Part shown: one piece after another, positions 40,571 through 50,934 of the stretch
Layout of the letters: each line of letters starts with the position of its first letter
How positions within the stretch are numbered: position 1 is the stretch's first letter
Assembly (NCBI GenBank): GCA_016710075.1
Contig: JADJLO010000016.1
Location: 1-64,000 of the forward strand
DNA from: Acidobacteriota bacterium
GTDB lineage: Bacteria > Acidobacteriota > Blastocatellia > RBC074
DNA length: 64,000 nt
Direction: 5' to 3'
Made by a program: the position numbers and the translations under genes
Notes under the pieces: generated by a model
Told to the model about the DNA's origin: nothing
The model's database searches: none
The model's input: only the letters and a program-made list of their open reading frames with translations

Positions 40571-41716
40571 CTAGTTCCTGTCATAGAGAAAAGCGGCATC
40601 GAGGATTTTGGCTTCTTTGCCGTCGTGGACGGCGAATTTGCTGCCTTTCCATAACGAGACTGCGCCGTATTCACCGCGTTTATTGACTGCGTAGAAGTCG
40701 AGGTTGAATTTGGCCAGTTCCTGCTTGTTGTGGCCGTAGCGGGCCGAGACGCGTTTGAGAGCCTCCATGCAGGCGTCAGTGGGAGACATTCCGCGACGCA
40801 TATTTTCGACTACGGTATGACTGCCGTTGATGAAGATGCACTCTTCGCCGCGGCCCGTGGATCCGGCAGCGCCGACTTCGTTATCGACATAGAGACCGCA
40901 GCCGATGAGCGGAGAGTCGCCGACGCGACCCGGGATTTTCCAGGCCATGCCGGAAGTGGTCGTGACACCCGAGATATCGCCGTCGGCATTTAGTGCGAGG
41001 CAGTTGATCGTGCCGGTGGGGCGATTTCGGAGCTTGTCTTCAATCCAGTTATTGAGTGCTATGTCATCGTTTGAGAGCAAAGTCCGGGACACCTTGCCTC
41101 CTCCGGTTGAGCCGGCGGTTTTGAGCGGGCTCGGTCCCCAGGCATCCTGCTGATTGAGGTTCTCTTTCCATGCCAGCCATGCCTTGCGGGATTCCTCTGT
41201 CAGCAGGTCCTCTCTTTTGAACCCCTGCTTGAGGGCGAAGCGTAAAGCGCCTTCTCCGACAAGGAGGATATGATCGGTGCGTTCGAGCACGGTCTTGGCG
41301 ACCTTTGAAGGATTCTTGATATTGCGGATGGCCGCCACGGCGCCCGCTCTGTGAGTCGGGCCATGCATGACGCTTGAGTCGAGTTCGACGTCGCCCTCTT
41401 CGTTGGGAAGCCCGCCATAACCGACCGAGCTGTCGCGCGGATCATCCTCGACGATGTTGACGCCGGCAACAACGGCATCGAGCGTGTCGCCGCCGGCTTT
41501 GATGATCTCCATCGCCTTTGAGACACAGGCCAGGCCTCCGTTGAAAACCTCACCCTTCGGTGTGCGGTTGATATTGGCACTTGAAATCACTATGGGTCGG
41601 GCCGGCTGCTGTGTCGGATTTGTCGAAATGGATTCACCCGTAAGCAGCGGCGCCGCCAGCCCGGCGGCCGCGGAATTTTTGAGAAATTCTCTACGCTTCA
41701 TGCCATTTTTGCTCAT
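40571..41716 (-). CDS. Tat-exported N4-(GlcNAc)-asparaginase / isoaspartyl peptidase-type hydrolase
   Basis: This Ntn-hydrolase of the glycosylasparaginase group cleaves itself and uses a threonine nucleophile to split asparagine-linked amides. The Tat-type signal KRREFLKNSAAAGLAAPLL precedes the alpha part, with VEDDPRDSSVGYGGLPNEEG near 105 and SSVMHGPTHRAGAVAA. The cleavage site is before T236 in PTGTINCLAL, followed by the conserved TTTSGMAWK and GCGLYVDNEVGAAGSTGRGEE-type sequence. GGAGGAAT precedes ATG 41716, so the upstream in-frame start is rejected. It probably acts in the periplasm on glycopeptides or isoaspartyl peptides. Confidence 0.9.
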   Translation of the reverse strand: MSKNGMKRREFLKNSAAAGLAAPLLTGESISTNPTQQPARPIVISSANINRTPKGEVFNGGLACVSKAMEIIKAGGDTLDAVVAGVNIVEDDPRDSSVGYGGLPNEEGDVELDSSVMHGPTHRAGAVAAIRNIKNPSKVAKTVLERTDHILLVGEGALRFALKQGFKREDLLTEESRKAWLAWKENLNQQDAWGPSPLKTAGSTGGGKVSRTLLSNDDIALNNWIEDKLRNRPTGTINCLALNADGDISGVTTTSGMAWKIPGRVGDSPLIGCGLYVDNEVGAAGSTGRGEECIFINGSHTVVENMRRGMSPTDACMEALKRVSARYGHNKQELAKFNLDFYAVNKRGEYGAVSLWKGSKFAVHDGKEAKILDAAFLYDRN

Positions 41717-41799
41717 TATTCCTCCAGGGGATTCTTGTTTCTTTCCGTTGAAAAACATTTCAACCGGATCAGCCATCCTGTTGATGATGACGTGAGTGT

Positions 41800-42525
41800 C
41801 TATTTTGGTTTTTTATCCGATGCCGGGATCTTGTCTTTTTTTGCCTGCGGGAGAGATTCGATCTGGCGCAGCTTCTCTTCGGCGGCATCGATGCGTTTTT
41901 CGGCCTCGCCGGCGACATTCTGGTAGAGGCTCATGGCCGAGACGAGGTCGGCTTCGATGGCTCGGAGTCGTTCTTTCTCAGTCACAATGGCCCGGATTCT
42001 GGCTTCAAGTGCGGCCTTGAGCTGTTGAATCGCCTGGTCGCGATTGAAGGTCGCGGCGTTCGTGGTCTGAGCCTGGAGACTCTCGGGAGTCAGCATTTGG
42101 TAAAGCCGTTGCTCCTCGGTGTCATTGGCGTAGATCCGCTCCCTGACAGAACGCAGCTCGCGTTCGTAAGCTTCTATCCTCGCATCCACGCGAGTTATCT
42201 TCATCAGATCGAATTGAGCCTGCTGCCTCAGATTGATCAGCCGCATCTCATCGGACAACATTCGCAATTCGCCTGTGAGCGAAGTGACGGCCTGCACCAG
42301 CGCATCCTGAAACTGCCTGTCTTGAGCAGCCTGTTGTTCAGCCTTTTCGGCCTTTTCTTTATCCTGCTGTTGCTGCTGTTCCTTGTTCTCAAGATCGATG
42401 ATGTTCGGGTACTGCGGCGGGTTCTTGACGGGCCGTTTGACCTTTGTCGGATCCTGAGCGGCGGCGATACCGGCCACGGCCAATGCCAGAACGAATGTCA
42501 TTGCGAATCTGAAAATATACTGCAT
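41800..42525 (-). CDS. Secreted coiled-coil protein of unknown function
   Basis: The 241-residue protein has a signal peptide (MQYIFRFAMTFVLALAVAGIAAA). Most of the rest is predicted helix, with a Gln/Lys/Glu-rich stretch (NKEQQQQQDKEKAEKAEQQ) and heptad-like segments from about 75 to 230. The tail is Lys-rich. No enzyme motif is visible. It lies between the M28 peptidase and asparaginase genes on the same strand and is probably periplasmic. The start at ATG 42525 is chosen over a GTG six codons earlier because it leaves a proper signal peptide. Confidence 0.65.
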   Translation of the reverse strand: MQYIFRFAMTFVLALAVAGIAAAQDPTKVKRPVKNPPQYPNIIDLENKEQQQQQDKEKAEKAEQQAAQDRQFQDALVQAVTSLTGELRMLSDEMRLINLRQQAQFDLMKITRVDARIEAYERELRSVRERIYANDTEEQRLYQMLTPESLQAQTTNAATFNRDQAIQQLKAALEARIRAIVTEKERLRAIEADLVSAMSLYQNVAGEAEKRIDAAEEKLRQIESLPQAKKDKIPASDKKPK

Positions 42526-42606
42526 AGAGTTCTCACTTGGCACGGAACCAGTCAGAGAGTCATTCTCGAATTGATTCCGTCATTTTTCAATTATCCTGTT
42601 TTTCAA

Positions 42607-43998
<1,392 letters not shown>

Positions 43999-44135
43999 GG
44001 ATATCCCCCACAAATGTTTTTTCACGGAATGCGGTGACAGGTGGATGCAATGCAGGTAGCTGACGATTACAAAATATGGTTCGCCGGCGACCGTGATCCA
44101 GAGTCTTAATTTAACAGGTGGAGTGAAAAAGACCA

Positions 44136-44171
44136 AAGGCCGCAGGTCTATTTGTAAAACCGGCGGCCTTT
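44136..44171 (-). terminator. Intrinsic terminator after the anti-sigma gene
   Basis: On the - strand AAAGGCCGC and GCGGCCTTT form a perfect 9-bp stem (44136-44144 with 44163-44171) over an 18-nt loop. GGTCTTTTT follows, giving the U run. Confidence 0.85.
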
Positions 44172-44203
44172 AATAATTCCGATCTAAAATCAATCAACTA
44201 TTG

Positions 44204-45478
44204 TCAGTTGATTCTGTATACCTTGTCCTTCCAGACGAGGATCACTCTTCCGAGGCTGAAGAAGTCTCTGAGCACAGGTTCGGCTGCCAGAATGGCGTCA
44301 TATTCGCTGTTGCCCCGGGAAATTTTGACAATTCGCCAAGCCATTAATTCCGGCTTATAAGCATCATCGATCCAAACGCCTCTTTCGAAGCGGAACGATT
44401 TATCGCGAACCTTTCTGGTAAGCGGGGCGACGCCCTCATCGGGGATCGCCTGGGTTTTCGCCGGGCTCTTTTCGGCTTTTTGCTGCGGCATAAAACCCAT
44501 GACGCGGTCGTACCATCCCGGGCGACTGCCCGGTAGAGTGGCTTCCCTGCTTCTGGAACTGGTCCTGCGATTGCCGTAGGAGACTGACCGCATCGGATTA
44601 TCGCTTGGCGAAGCGAAGATCCTGGGGGCAATATCAGGCTCCTGGACGACCTCCAGATTCACCAAATCCGCTGCGATATCAGGGGTGACGGGAGTGATTC
44701 TTAAAATCTGCGGGTCCGGTGGAGGTAAAGTGACAGCCTGTGGCCGGGTCGCTGCCGCTTGTTCAAAAAGTACAGATTCTGACCGGGCATTGAGCGTAGA
44801 AATCAGATTCTCGCTCGATGACCGGGAAAGGATGCGCTCAACCCCCTGGGAATCCAGAGTCGATGACGGACGGACATCCGGTCTGGGGACTCTCGCCGCA
44901 ATCAGACCTGGTTGATCTGGTGATTCAGCCTGAACCGGGAGCGATTCCTGCGAAGCTGCTGCAGTCTCGGTTGTAACGCCCAATGGCTGTCCGGCCGAGC
45001 CGCTTATACTCGTATTTGAGGCAAAGGACAAATCCGTTTGCCGCCAGGGTTTTATCGCCACAACAGTCGTGATAACAGCAAACGCTGCGAGCGCTGTTCC
45101 GGCCAGTTTCCAGTTCCATTGCCATGAGGACGGATCAAGCAATTGGCTTCCGATCCAGGTAAATCGGTCACGAAGAACCGACAACCAGTCATCAGTCCGC
45201 TTACCGGCCGGAACCTGAACCGTCTCAGGGCCCGACTGTTGAGTCAGTCTCGACAGTTGAATCAGATGACGACGACAGTCAGGACATCCGGCGAGATGAG
45301 CTTCAAAGCTTGATTTGAGCGCTCCAGTGACTGCGCCTTCAAGATAGGAACTGGTCAGATCGGCATCAAAACCGAAGCAGCCAGAGCTGCTTGTTTCAAC
45401 CGAGCCTTTGCTTTTTTTAAGATGCCGCCGAAGCGTCGACTCAAATTCAAGCGCCGAATTGTTACGATCGAATACCAC
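44204..45478 (-). CDS. Membrane anti-sigma factor with zinc-finger (zf-HC2) N-terminus
   Basis: The N-terminal ~90 residues hold an anti-sigma zinc-binding site, FEAHLAGCPDCRRHL (H-x3-C-x2-C). One membrane segment follows near 122-141 (LAGTALAAFAVITTVVAI). The long periplasmic region is rich in Pro, Ser and Glu with no clear domain until a C-terminal part (about 370-424, WRIVKISRGNSEYDAILAAEPVLRDFF). It lies directly downstream of the ECF sigma factor gene, the usual arrangement for a sigma/anti-sigma pair. A terminator follows the gene. Confidence 0.85.
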   Translation of the reverse strand: MVFDRNNSALEFESTLRRHLKKSKGSVETSSSGCFGFDADLTSSYLEGAVTGALKSSFEAHLAGCPDCRRHLIQLSRLTQQSGPETVQVPAGKRTDDWLSVLRDRFTWIGSQLLDPSSWQWNWKLAGTALAAFAVITTVVAIKPWRQTDLSFASNTSISGSAGQPLGVTTETAAASQESLPVQAESPDQPGLIAARVPRPDVRPSSTLDSQGVERILSRSSSENLISTLNARSESVLFEQAAATRPQAVTLPPPDPQILRITPVTPDIAADLVNLEVVQEPDIAPRIFASPSDNPMRSVSYGNRRTSSRSREATLPGSRPGWYDRVMGFMPQQKAEKSPAKTQAIPDEGVAPLTRKVRDKSFRFERGVWIDDAYKPELMAWRIVKISRGNSEYDAILAAEPVLRDFFSLGRVILVWKDKVYRIN

Positions 45479-45510
45479 TGGTAGTTAATAGTCCGTATAA
45501 ATTTTTAAGG

Positions 45511-45544
45511 GTTCAGAGTTCACGCTTTTGCGTATGCCTTGAAC
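45511..45544. repeat. 15-4-15 hairpin repeat, copy 2
   Basis: The first 23 bases (GTTCAGAGTTCACGC, TTTT, GCGT) are identical to copy 1 at 18517. The rest of the right arm (to 45544) has diverged, so pairing is weaker, though the outer GTTCA/TGAAC is kept. It lies between the sigma and anti-sigma genes. Confidence 0.75.
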
Positions 45545-45640
45545 AAATGCAGGGAATGATTTCCCCATTGCACGTTTATAGAACGAAGGGTTGTAAATTA
45601 CTTGCGTTCGCCAGGATTCCCTCGGGTAAGAGGGAAAGAA

Positions 45641-46537
45641 TCAAGTGAGTATCTTCCGAACATCCATTTCAGTGCGCGCGGCTATCTGGAGGCATTCTGC
45701 GACCTCCGCGCGTCTCATCCCGTGAGTTCTCTGGAGTATTTCCTCTGTTTTCTTTTTCACCTCACGCTGGGCGCGAGCAAGCCACCTGCTGATGGTCGCT
45801 TCATGAACGCTCATCAACACGCCAATCTCTTTCAAAGTCAGGTCGTCAAAGTAGTAGTAGTTGAGAAGGAGTCTGTCCTTCGCCTCGATCTCTTTGAAGG
45901 CTTGGGCAAGTGCCTGATCGGTTGCGCGATGAAGGTGAGTATCTTCAATTTCATCCGGCATGACCGCCGGCGACTGCATCACTCCGTTCAAATGCGAAGG
46001 CATTCCGCTGACCAGGCGATCAAAATCTTCGGGTTCCTCCACCTGTTCAAAACGGGCATTCTGACGCTTGCGGTCGATAAAACACTGGTAAACGACTGCT
46101 CGTAGCCAGCCGCCGAGCGAGCCTTTGCCGGAGTAATGCGAGAGCTTGCTCAGCCGGCGGTCGCCTTCAAGCCTGATGCCGTAAAGTTCACCCAAAACGA
46201 ACTGGATCAGATCATCGGCTTCGGGTTCGTCTTTGGTCAAGGTCCTGGCGGCTGCCTGCATCGATGACCGGTATTCAGCCTCAAACTTCCTCCAGGCTGA
46301 ATCGTCTCCGGATTCACAGGCTATGGCAAGACAAAGCTCTTCCGATCTGATGCCGGAGATGAAATCAGAATGATTTACGGCATCTTCATCTTCCCCCATG
46401 TTTTTGAACGCGCGCGAACTTATCGAGGCAATCCTCTCGGCGAACTGTTCCTGTGTCACGTTGTAACGCTGCGCTACACCGAGCCAAAGCGACCCGATCA
46501 GGTTCTTGTTTCGCGCGATGAAGTCTTCTTTACTCAT
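45641..46537 (-). CDS. ECF-type RNA polymerase sigma factor
   Basis: This alternative sigma factor is about 298 residues, longer than most ECF proteins, with an extra N-terminal ~70 residues. Region 2 lies near 95-165 (DEPEADDLIQFVLGELYGI ... GKGSLGGWLRAVVYQCFIDRKR). Region 4 is near 220-275 (LLLNYYYFDDLTLKEIGVLMSVHEATISRWLARA-type helix-turn-helix). It is paired with the membrane anti-sigma factor downstream, which probably releases it on an envelope signal. The ATG is preferred to the GTG just before it. Its target promoter is unknown. Confidence 0.88.
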   Translation of the reverse strand: MSKEDFIARNKNLIGSLWLGVAQRYNVTQEQFAERIASISSRAFKNMGEDEDAVNHSDFISGIRSEELCLAIACESGDDSAWRKFEAEYRSSMQAAARTLTKDEPEADDLIQFVLGELYGIRLEGDRRLSKLSHYSGKGSLGGWLRAVVYQCFIDRKRQNARFEQVEEPEDFDRLVSGMPSHLNGVMQSPAVMPDEIEDTHLHRATDQALAQAFKEIEAKDRLLLNYYYFDDLTLKEIGVLMSVHEATISRWLARAQREVKKKTEEILQRTHGMRRAEVAECLQIAARTEMDVRKILT

Positions 46538-46612
46538 CACAGCAAATGGCCACTCTTTATTTTTTTCTTATCCCGAGGGGGCCCGGGAACGCGGCATATT
46601 CTAACACGCTAA

Positions 46613-47334
46613 TTATTTTGTGCCATTCTTATTTTTAAGGAGCCGGGCAAATTCCCTGACTCTGTCCGATTCAACAACTCCATCGATGCGATTATCGGCC
46701 CTCACTGCACGCCCAAGATGAAATTCTCTGACAGGCGTCGAATCAATAAGCAGCCGAACCGCTTCCTGATCAACCCCGCCCCCGGCCAGAATGCCTATCC
46801 CGGGCCGGGCCGCTTCCTCCATCTCCCGAAAGACAGTCATTTTCTCAGGCCATTCTAATTGTGGCCCGCCGCTTGTCAGAATTCTGTCAATCTGACTGTA
46901 TCGTTTAAGTTCACCAATCGAGCGGACCGGGTCGGGAAGTTCCTCAAATGCACGATGAAATGTTGCTTTTACTCCCGGCGCACAGGAAAGCAGGCGCGCC
47001 AGCAGATCATGATCGATGGCAGTGATCCCGTTATTTCTCTTCAAAAAACCCAGCACCAGGCCATCTACGCATAAACTGGAGAAAGAACGTATCCGGTCGC
47101 ACATTCTTTCAATAATTCTTTCATCTTCAACAAAAAAATTTTCAATTTCGCGGATCATGACGCGGACAGGGATTTTACGCTGGAAACAACGTCCTGGACG
47201 AGATTGATTGGAGGCGTCAAACCGCCGAGTTCGAAATGGCTGATTATTTCGAGTCTATCGGCGCCTCCGGACTGAGCGGCGACGGCATCGTCGACCGAGC
47301 AGGCGATAACTTCGAGGATGAATTTAGTAGCCAT
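46613..47334 (-). CDS. cutC: CutC-family protein, frameshifted
   Basis: CutC is a TIM-barrel protein linked to copper homeostasis, with an unclear mechanism. The N-terminal frame starts MATKFILEVIACSVDDAVAAQ and includes GGADRLEI and LGGLTPPINLVQDVV. It stops after KSLSAS. Adding one T to the TTTT run (47173-47176, + strand) gives VKIPVRVMIREIENFF. The second frame then continues through LVLGFLK, TFHRAFEELPDP, RILTSGGP, GILAGGGV and FHLGRA to the TAA-like end at 46613. All parts of a normal CutC are therefore present apart from one base. The 5' leader is the unusual polypurine tract in the mRNA. Confidence 0.88.
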
Positions 47335-47344
47335 AATGGAGAAT

Positions 47345-47591
47345 GAAGAATCTAGAATGCAGAATCTAGAATGCAGAATGCAGAATGCGAAATGGTTTGA
47401 ATGGGCATTATTCTTCATTCTAGATTCTTCTCTTTTCTCCTTTCTCTTTTTTTTTTTTTTTTTTCTTTTTTCCTTTTTCCTTTTTCCTTTTTTTTTTTTT
47501 TTTTTTTTTTTTTTCCTTTTCCCTTTTTTCTTTTTCCTTTCTTCTTTTTTCTTTTTTCTTCTTCATTCTCCATTCTCCATTCTTCATTCTC
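47345..47591. repeat. Heptamer repeats flanking a 140-nt pyrimidine run
   Basis: Six tandem 7-mers (GAATCTA or GAATGCA, 47348-47389) and an exact 15-bp inverted pair (47345-47359 with 47416-47430) precede 47425-47564, a stretch of 140 bases with only C and T. Four more 7-mers (CATTCTC/CATTCTT, 47564-47591) follow in inverse sense. It occupies the whole gap between the cutC start and the AsmA-like stop. Confidence 0.92.
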
Positions 47592-47599
47592 CCTTTCTC

Positions 47600-50269
47600 C
47601 TACTCCGGTTTAGGGTTCTTCTTTTGAAAGAGCTCGAAAATTTTCTTCATTGGTTCTTCTGGTTTTCCAATAAATTTTTCAGTAGCTCTTTTCTGAATGA
47701 GAGCGGCATTTAGACTGAAGCTTGGGCTGTTGATTGGTCCGGTCATATGAAGAGGAACGACAATCTGGCCCTGATCAGCGAAAAAGCTGCCGGTGACGGA
47801 GGTGACTTTACCGAGAAACTTATCGATGGAGGATTTGACACCCCCCTGTTGTTGCTGTTGTTGTTGATCGGATGATCCGGTGACTCTTTTACTGAGGGTG
47901 GGGCTGAGTTTTGCCAGAATGTCATAATCGGCCGTGACGACATCACCGAGGTTCATATAGCCATCGCCGTTGACGGTGATATCGTCCATGACTATCACCA
48001 GAGCATCGGTTCTGAGCCTGCCGTTATTGATGCTGAAATTTGTCTTCAGACTGCGAAAAGCCGTGCCGGCGCCGCCGGAGGGCAGCCCGACAAGTTTGCC
48101 GAAAATCTCGACCTGCTTCATGAGATCAAAGCTGGTGATTTTGCCGTTGCTGATGAGAATGTTTCCCTGGCCGGCGAGGGATTTCATCAGGGTGTCGCCG
48201 GACATTCCGCGACCCCTGATATTGAAAGCGCCGTCGGTGTGGCCGTAAATAACGCTCTTCTGCCCCATAAAAGCGGTGAGGAATGGATTCAGATCGACGC
48301 CGCTGACACGTCCGTTGAGAGCTACGGCGGGTTCTTTCTGTTTCTGATCGATGGTGGCGGCGCCCTGATAGCCCCCGCCATAGAGATTCAAACCGATGGG
48401 ATCGAGTTTGAGGATATCATCCTTGTAGGCAAGGGTCCCCTGAACATCGGTGAATGAGAGGTTATCGACGACCACCTTTCCGATCCAGACCTTGCCCGCG
48501 GCGCTCAAGCCCGATGCGGTCCCGGTTGATTTATATCCGGCGATGATCTGCTGCAATTCACTGACGTTGACCTGATTGATCTTCAGATCGAATCCGATAT
48601 CAGGGCGGCTGAAATTCCTGACATCCAGCCAGCCTGAAGCGGCAGATTGCCCGAGCTGGGCATTGAAATTATCGACGCGGGCGCTGTTGCCTGTGAATTT
48701 GATGTCAGCCTGGTTGATTTCGAGGGGTTTTGCGAACCCCTGCGGGCTCAATTTGGCCTGCTGCAGTCTGCCCTGGCCGCTGATAGAGACATCGCTGTTG
48801 GTTGTGCCGTCGGATTTTGTATCGATCACCGCTTTGAGCGAGGCGACGCCGGAGCCGGTCAGATTGGTCTTGATCCCGAAGGATTCGGCAATCCTGAGCA
48901 GATCGTCGATCTGACCGTTGTCGGTTGAGACTTCGACATGGGCCCGTGGCTGTTTTGCATAATCGCTGATGGAGAGGGCGCTGATATCGACGGCAGTTCT
49001 GCTGCCGAGCGTCGTTTTAAAAGGGGCTGCGGTTATGATGTTCGGTTTGCAGTCGAGTTTGAGTTCGGAGACAGAGATAGCCTGCGGCAGGCCGGCGCTT
49101 TTGAAATTCAGGTTGCGAATTCCGGCCTGACAGGTCAACTCGGGCGACGAGGCATCTCCGACGGCCTGCAGATCGACGCGGGCAACCCCGCCGGCGGTTG
49201 TCCCTTTCGGAGGACCGATGCCGAAGGCGTACGCGGATTCAAGGAGGTTTGCAATGTCGACATTATCCCCCTTGAGCTTGATGTCGAGATATGGTTTGGT
49301 CACGAGCTTCGATACCTGTCCGGAAAGCGTGAACCGGGTTTTGCCGATGCCGATGTCGCTTCGCTCAATCTCGATATTGTAGTCGCTCTCTTTTGATCCG
49401 GGTGCACCTGTCGAGACGAGGTTCAATTTGAAATCCGTCTCCAGCGGATGAGGCGCCGGCTCGACATTTGAAACCAGGCGTAATTTATCCGCTACCATTT
49501 TTCCGCTCATCTTCAGCCCCTGCGCCAGCCGGCCTTTTATTTGACCATCCAATGTCAGATTCCCGGATCGCACAGACTTGATCCCGGCAAGTGATTCCAG
49601 ACTGGAAAGATCGGCATTGACGGCCCTGACCCTGGCATCTATCGGCGTATTCGCAAAGTTGACGCGGTCGATCGGGCCTGCCGAACCATCGAGTTCCAAT
49701 CTTCCAACCTGCCCATTGGGAACAATCATCGACGCCTTGAAATCAAATTCGGATCTGGTTGAAAAATTACGCAGATCCAGATTGATCCCGTTGTAAATCT
49801 TTTTTGTAGCCGGGATGACCGACCGGTCATCTATCGTGAACTGACCGTTGGTCACGACAAGATCAAGGGGGGCCATCTCCGCCGACCCCTTGTCCGGCTC
49901 CTGCAATGGCTTGAGTGTCTCCCAGTTCCACCTCGCGTCCGGCATCTTGATTATTGAAATCTGCGGCTCTGTCAGTTCAATGCCACTGACCTGTGGATTG
50001 CCTCTTAAAAGCGCAAACAAGGGCATACTGAGTCTCACCCGGGTTGATGTGATGAAATCTCCGGATGCGATCTTCGGATCCTCGCCGATTGCGACATCGC
50101 CGGCTTCGACTCTGATGCCGGGGAAAAGACTGAGTTTGAGATTCCCCAATCTGGCGCTTCTGCCGATCGTGCTTTCAAGCTCGCTCTGGATTCTGCCTTT
50201 GTATGAGTTGATGTCAATCAGACTCGGTATCACCAGAATCGCGACGATCAAGAGAACAAGAAGACTCAA
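47600..50269 (-). CDS. AsmA-family envelope protein
   Basis: This large inner-membrane-anchored protein is of the AsmA type (bridge-like proteins linked to phospholipid or outer-membrane traffic). A hydrophobic N-terminal segment precedes a long beta-strand-rich body, with DLRNFSTRSEFDFKASMIV and the C-terminal DGAFNIRGRGMSGDTLMKSLAGQG (AsmA_2-like) near 670-700. The given start (TTG 50269) cuts into the membrane segment. The frame is open upstream and includes a CTG at 50317 with GGAGG 15 nt before it, giving LQTFKFSKWFKPAAIVLSLL. That N-terminus looks more like the family. The gene ends at the pyrimidine repeat. Confidence 0.85.
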   Translation of the reverse strand: MSLLVLLIVAILVIPSLIDINSYKGRIQSELESTIGRSARLGNLKLSLFPGIRVEAGDVAIGEDPKIASGDFITSTRVRLSMPLFALLRGNPQVSGIELTEPQISIIKMPDARWNWETLKPLQEPDKGSAEMAPLDLVVTNGQFTIDDRSVIPATKKIYNGINLDLRNFSTRSEFDFKASMIVPNGQVGRLELDGSAGPIDRVNFANTPIDARVRAVNADLSSLESLAGIKSVRSGNLTLDGQIKGRLAQGLKMSGKMVADKLRLVSNVEPAPHPLETDFKLNLVSTGAPGSKESDYNIEIERSDIGIGKTRFTLSGQVSKLVTKPYLDIKLKGDNVDIANLLESAYAFGIGPPKGTTAGGVARVDLQAVGDASSPELTCQAGIRNLNFKSAGLPQAISVSELKLDCKPNIITAAPFKTTLGSRTAVDISALSISDYAKQPRAHVEVSTDNGQIDDLLRIAESFGIKTNLTGSGVASLKAVIDTKSDGTTNSDVSISGQGRLQQAKLSPQGFAKPLEINQADIKFTGNSARVDNFNAQLGQSAASGWLDVRNFSRPDIGFDLKINQVNVSELQQIIAGYKSTGTASGLSAAGKVWIGKVVVDNLSFTDVQGTLAYKDDILKLDPIGLNLYGGGYQGAATIDQKQKEPAVALNGRVSGVDLNPFLTAFMGQKSVIYGHTDGAFNIRGRGMSGDTLMKSLAGQGNILISNGKITSFDLMKQVEIFGKLVGLPSGGAGTAFRSLKTNFSINNGRLRTDALVIVMDDITVNGDGYMNLGDVVTADYDILAKLSPTLSKRVTGSSDQQQQQQQGGVKSSIDKFLGKVTSVTGSFFADQGQIVVPLHMTGPINSPSFSLNAALIQKRATEKFIGKPEEPMKKIFELFQKKNPKPE

Positions 50270-50356
50270 GACAATGGCCGCGGGTTTGAACCATTTCGAG
50301 AATTTGAAAGTTTGCAGGTACGACGTTGGACACCTCCAGAAGCCAGAAGGAAGATA

Positions 50357-50439
50357 GATTACGAAACAGACTGAATGCTCCAGTAGCCGAATTTTAAGCG
50401 CTCTTCGGTTGCTCAGTATATTCCGTCTGTTTCGTAATC
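50357..50439. repeat. 9-bp-unit palindromic element, copy D
   Basis: This is a short copy with arms of about two units (50357-50375 and 50421-50439) around 45 nt. The outer GATTACGAAACAG and its inverse are exact. It sits between mscL and the AsmA-like gene, both - strand. Confidence 0.88.
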
Positions 50440-50455
50440 ATCTTCTCCTTCTCCG

Positions 50456-50842
50456 CTATTTCTTCAACAGATCGCGAATTTCAGCAAGTAGTTGTTCTGA
50501 TGGGGAAGGCGGCGGGGGCGGAGCAGCTTTTTTGAGGCTGTTGTATGCCTTGACTATCAGAAAGACGACAAAGGCAATGATCAGAAAATCTATGAAGTGT
50601 TGAATGAAGCTGCCGTACTTCAGGGCGACTTCAACGATTTTTCCATCCGCTCCGGTTTTCGATCCAAGCACGAACATCATTGCAGAAAGGTCAATACCGC
50701 CCAGTACCTTCCCAATGATCGGCGAAATCAGGTCGTCAACGAGCGATGAAACTATCTTTCCGAACGCGCCTCCGATGATCACGCCGATGGCCAGATCCAT
50801 CACGTTACCGCGATTGATAAATTCCTTGAATTCGGTCCACAT
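50456..50842 (-). CDS. mscL: Large-conductance mechanosensitive channel MscL
   Basis: This homopentameric inner-membrane channel opens under hypo-osmotic tension. The 128-residue protein has the N-terminal helix MWTEFKEFINRGNVMDLAIGV-type sequence with TM1 (about 14-40), the periplasmic loop, TM2 (about 70-95, FIDFLIIAFVVFLIVKAYN) and the C-terminal helical bundle LLAEIRDLLKK after a proline run. AGGAGG precedes the ATG. It stands between the AsmA-like gene and the gamma-glutamyl operon. Confidence 0.97.
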   Translation of the reverse strand: MWTEFKEFINRGNVMDLAIGVIIGGAFGKIVSSLVDDLISPIIGKVLGGIDLSAMMFVLGSKTGADGKIVEVALKYGSFIQHFIDFLIIAFVVFLIVKAYNSLKKAAPPPPPSPSEQLLAEIRDLLKK

Positions 50843-50934
50843 TGTGTTTTCCTCCTGAGCAATAGAGTTAAGGCCAGCACTGTCAAATGCAAAATTGACA
50901 GGCTGGTTGAATCATGGGGTTGAAAGCATAAAAA

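Noticed and set aside
47318..47713. A 131-codon frame on the + strand encoding long phenylalanine runs
   Set aside because: It is only the translation of the pyrimidine repeat and overlaps the ends of cutC and the AsmA-like gene on the other strand.
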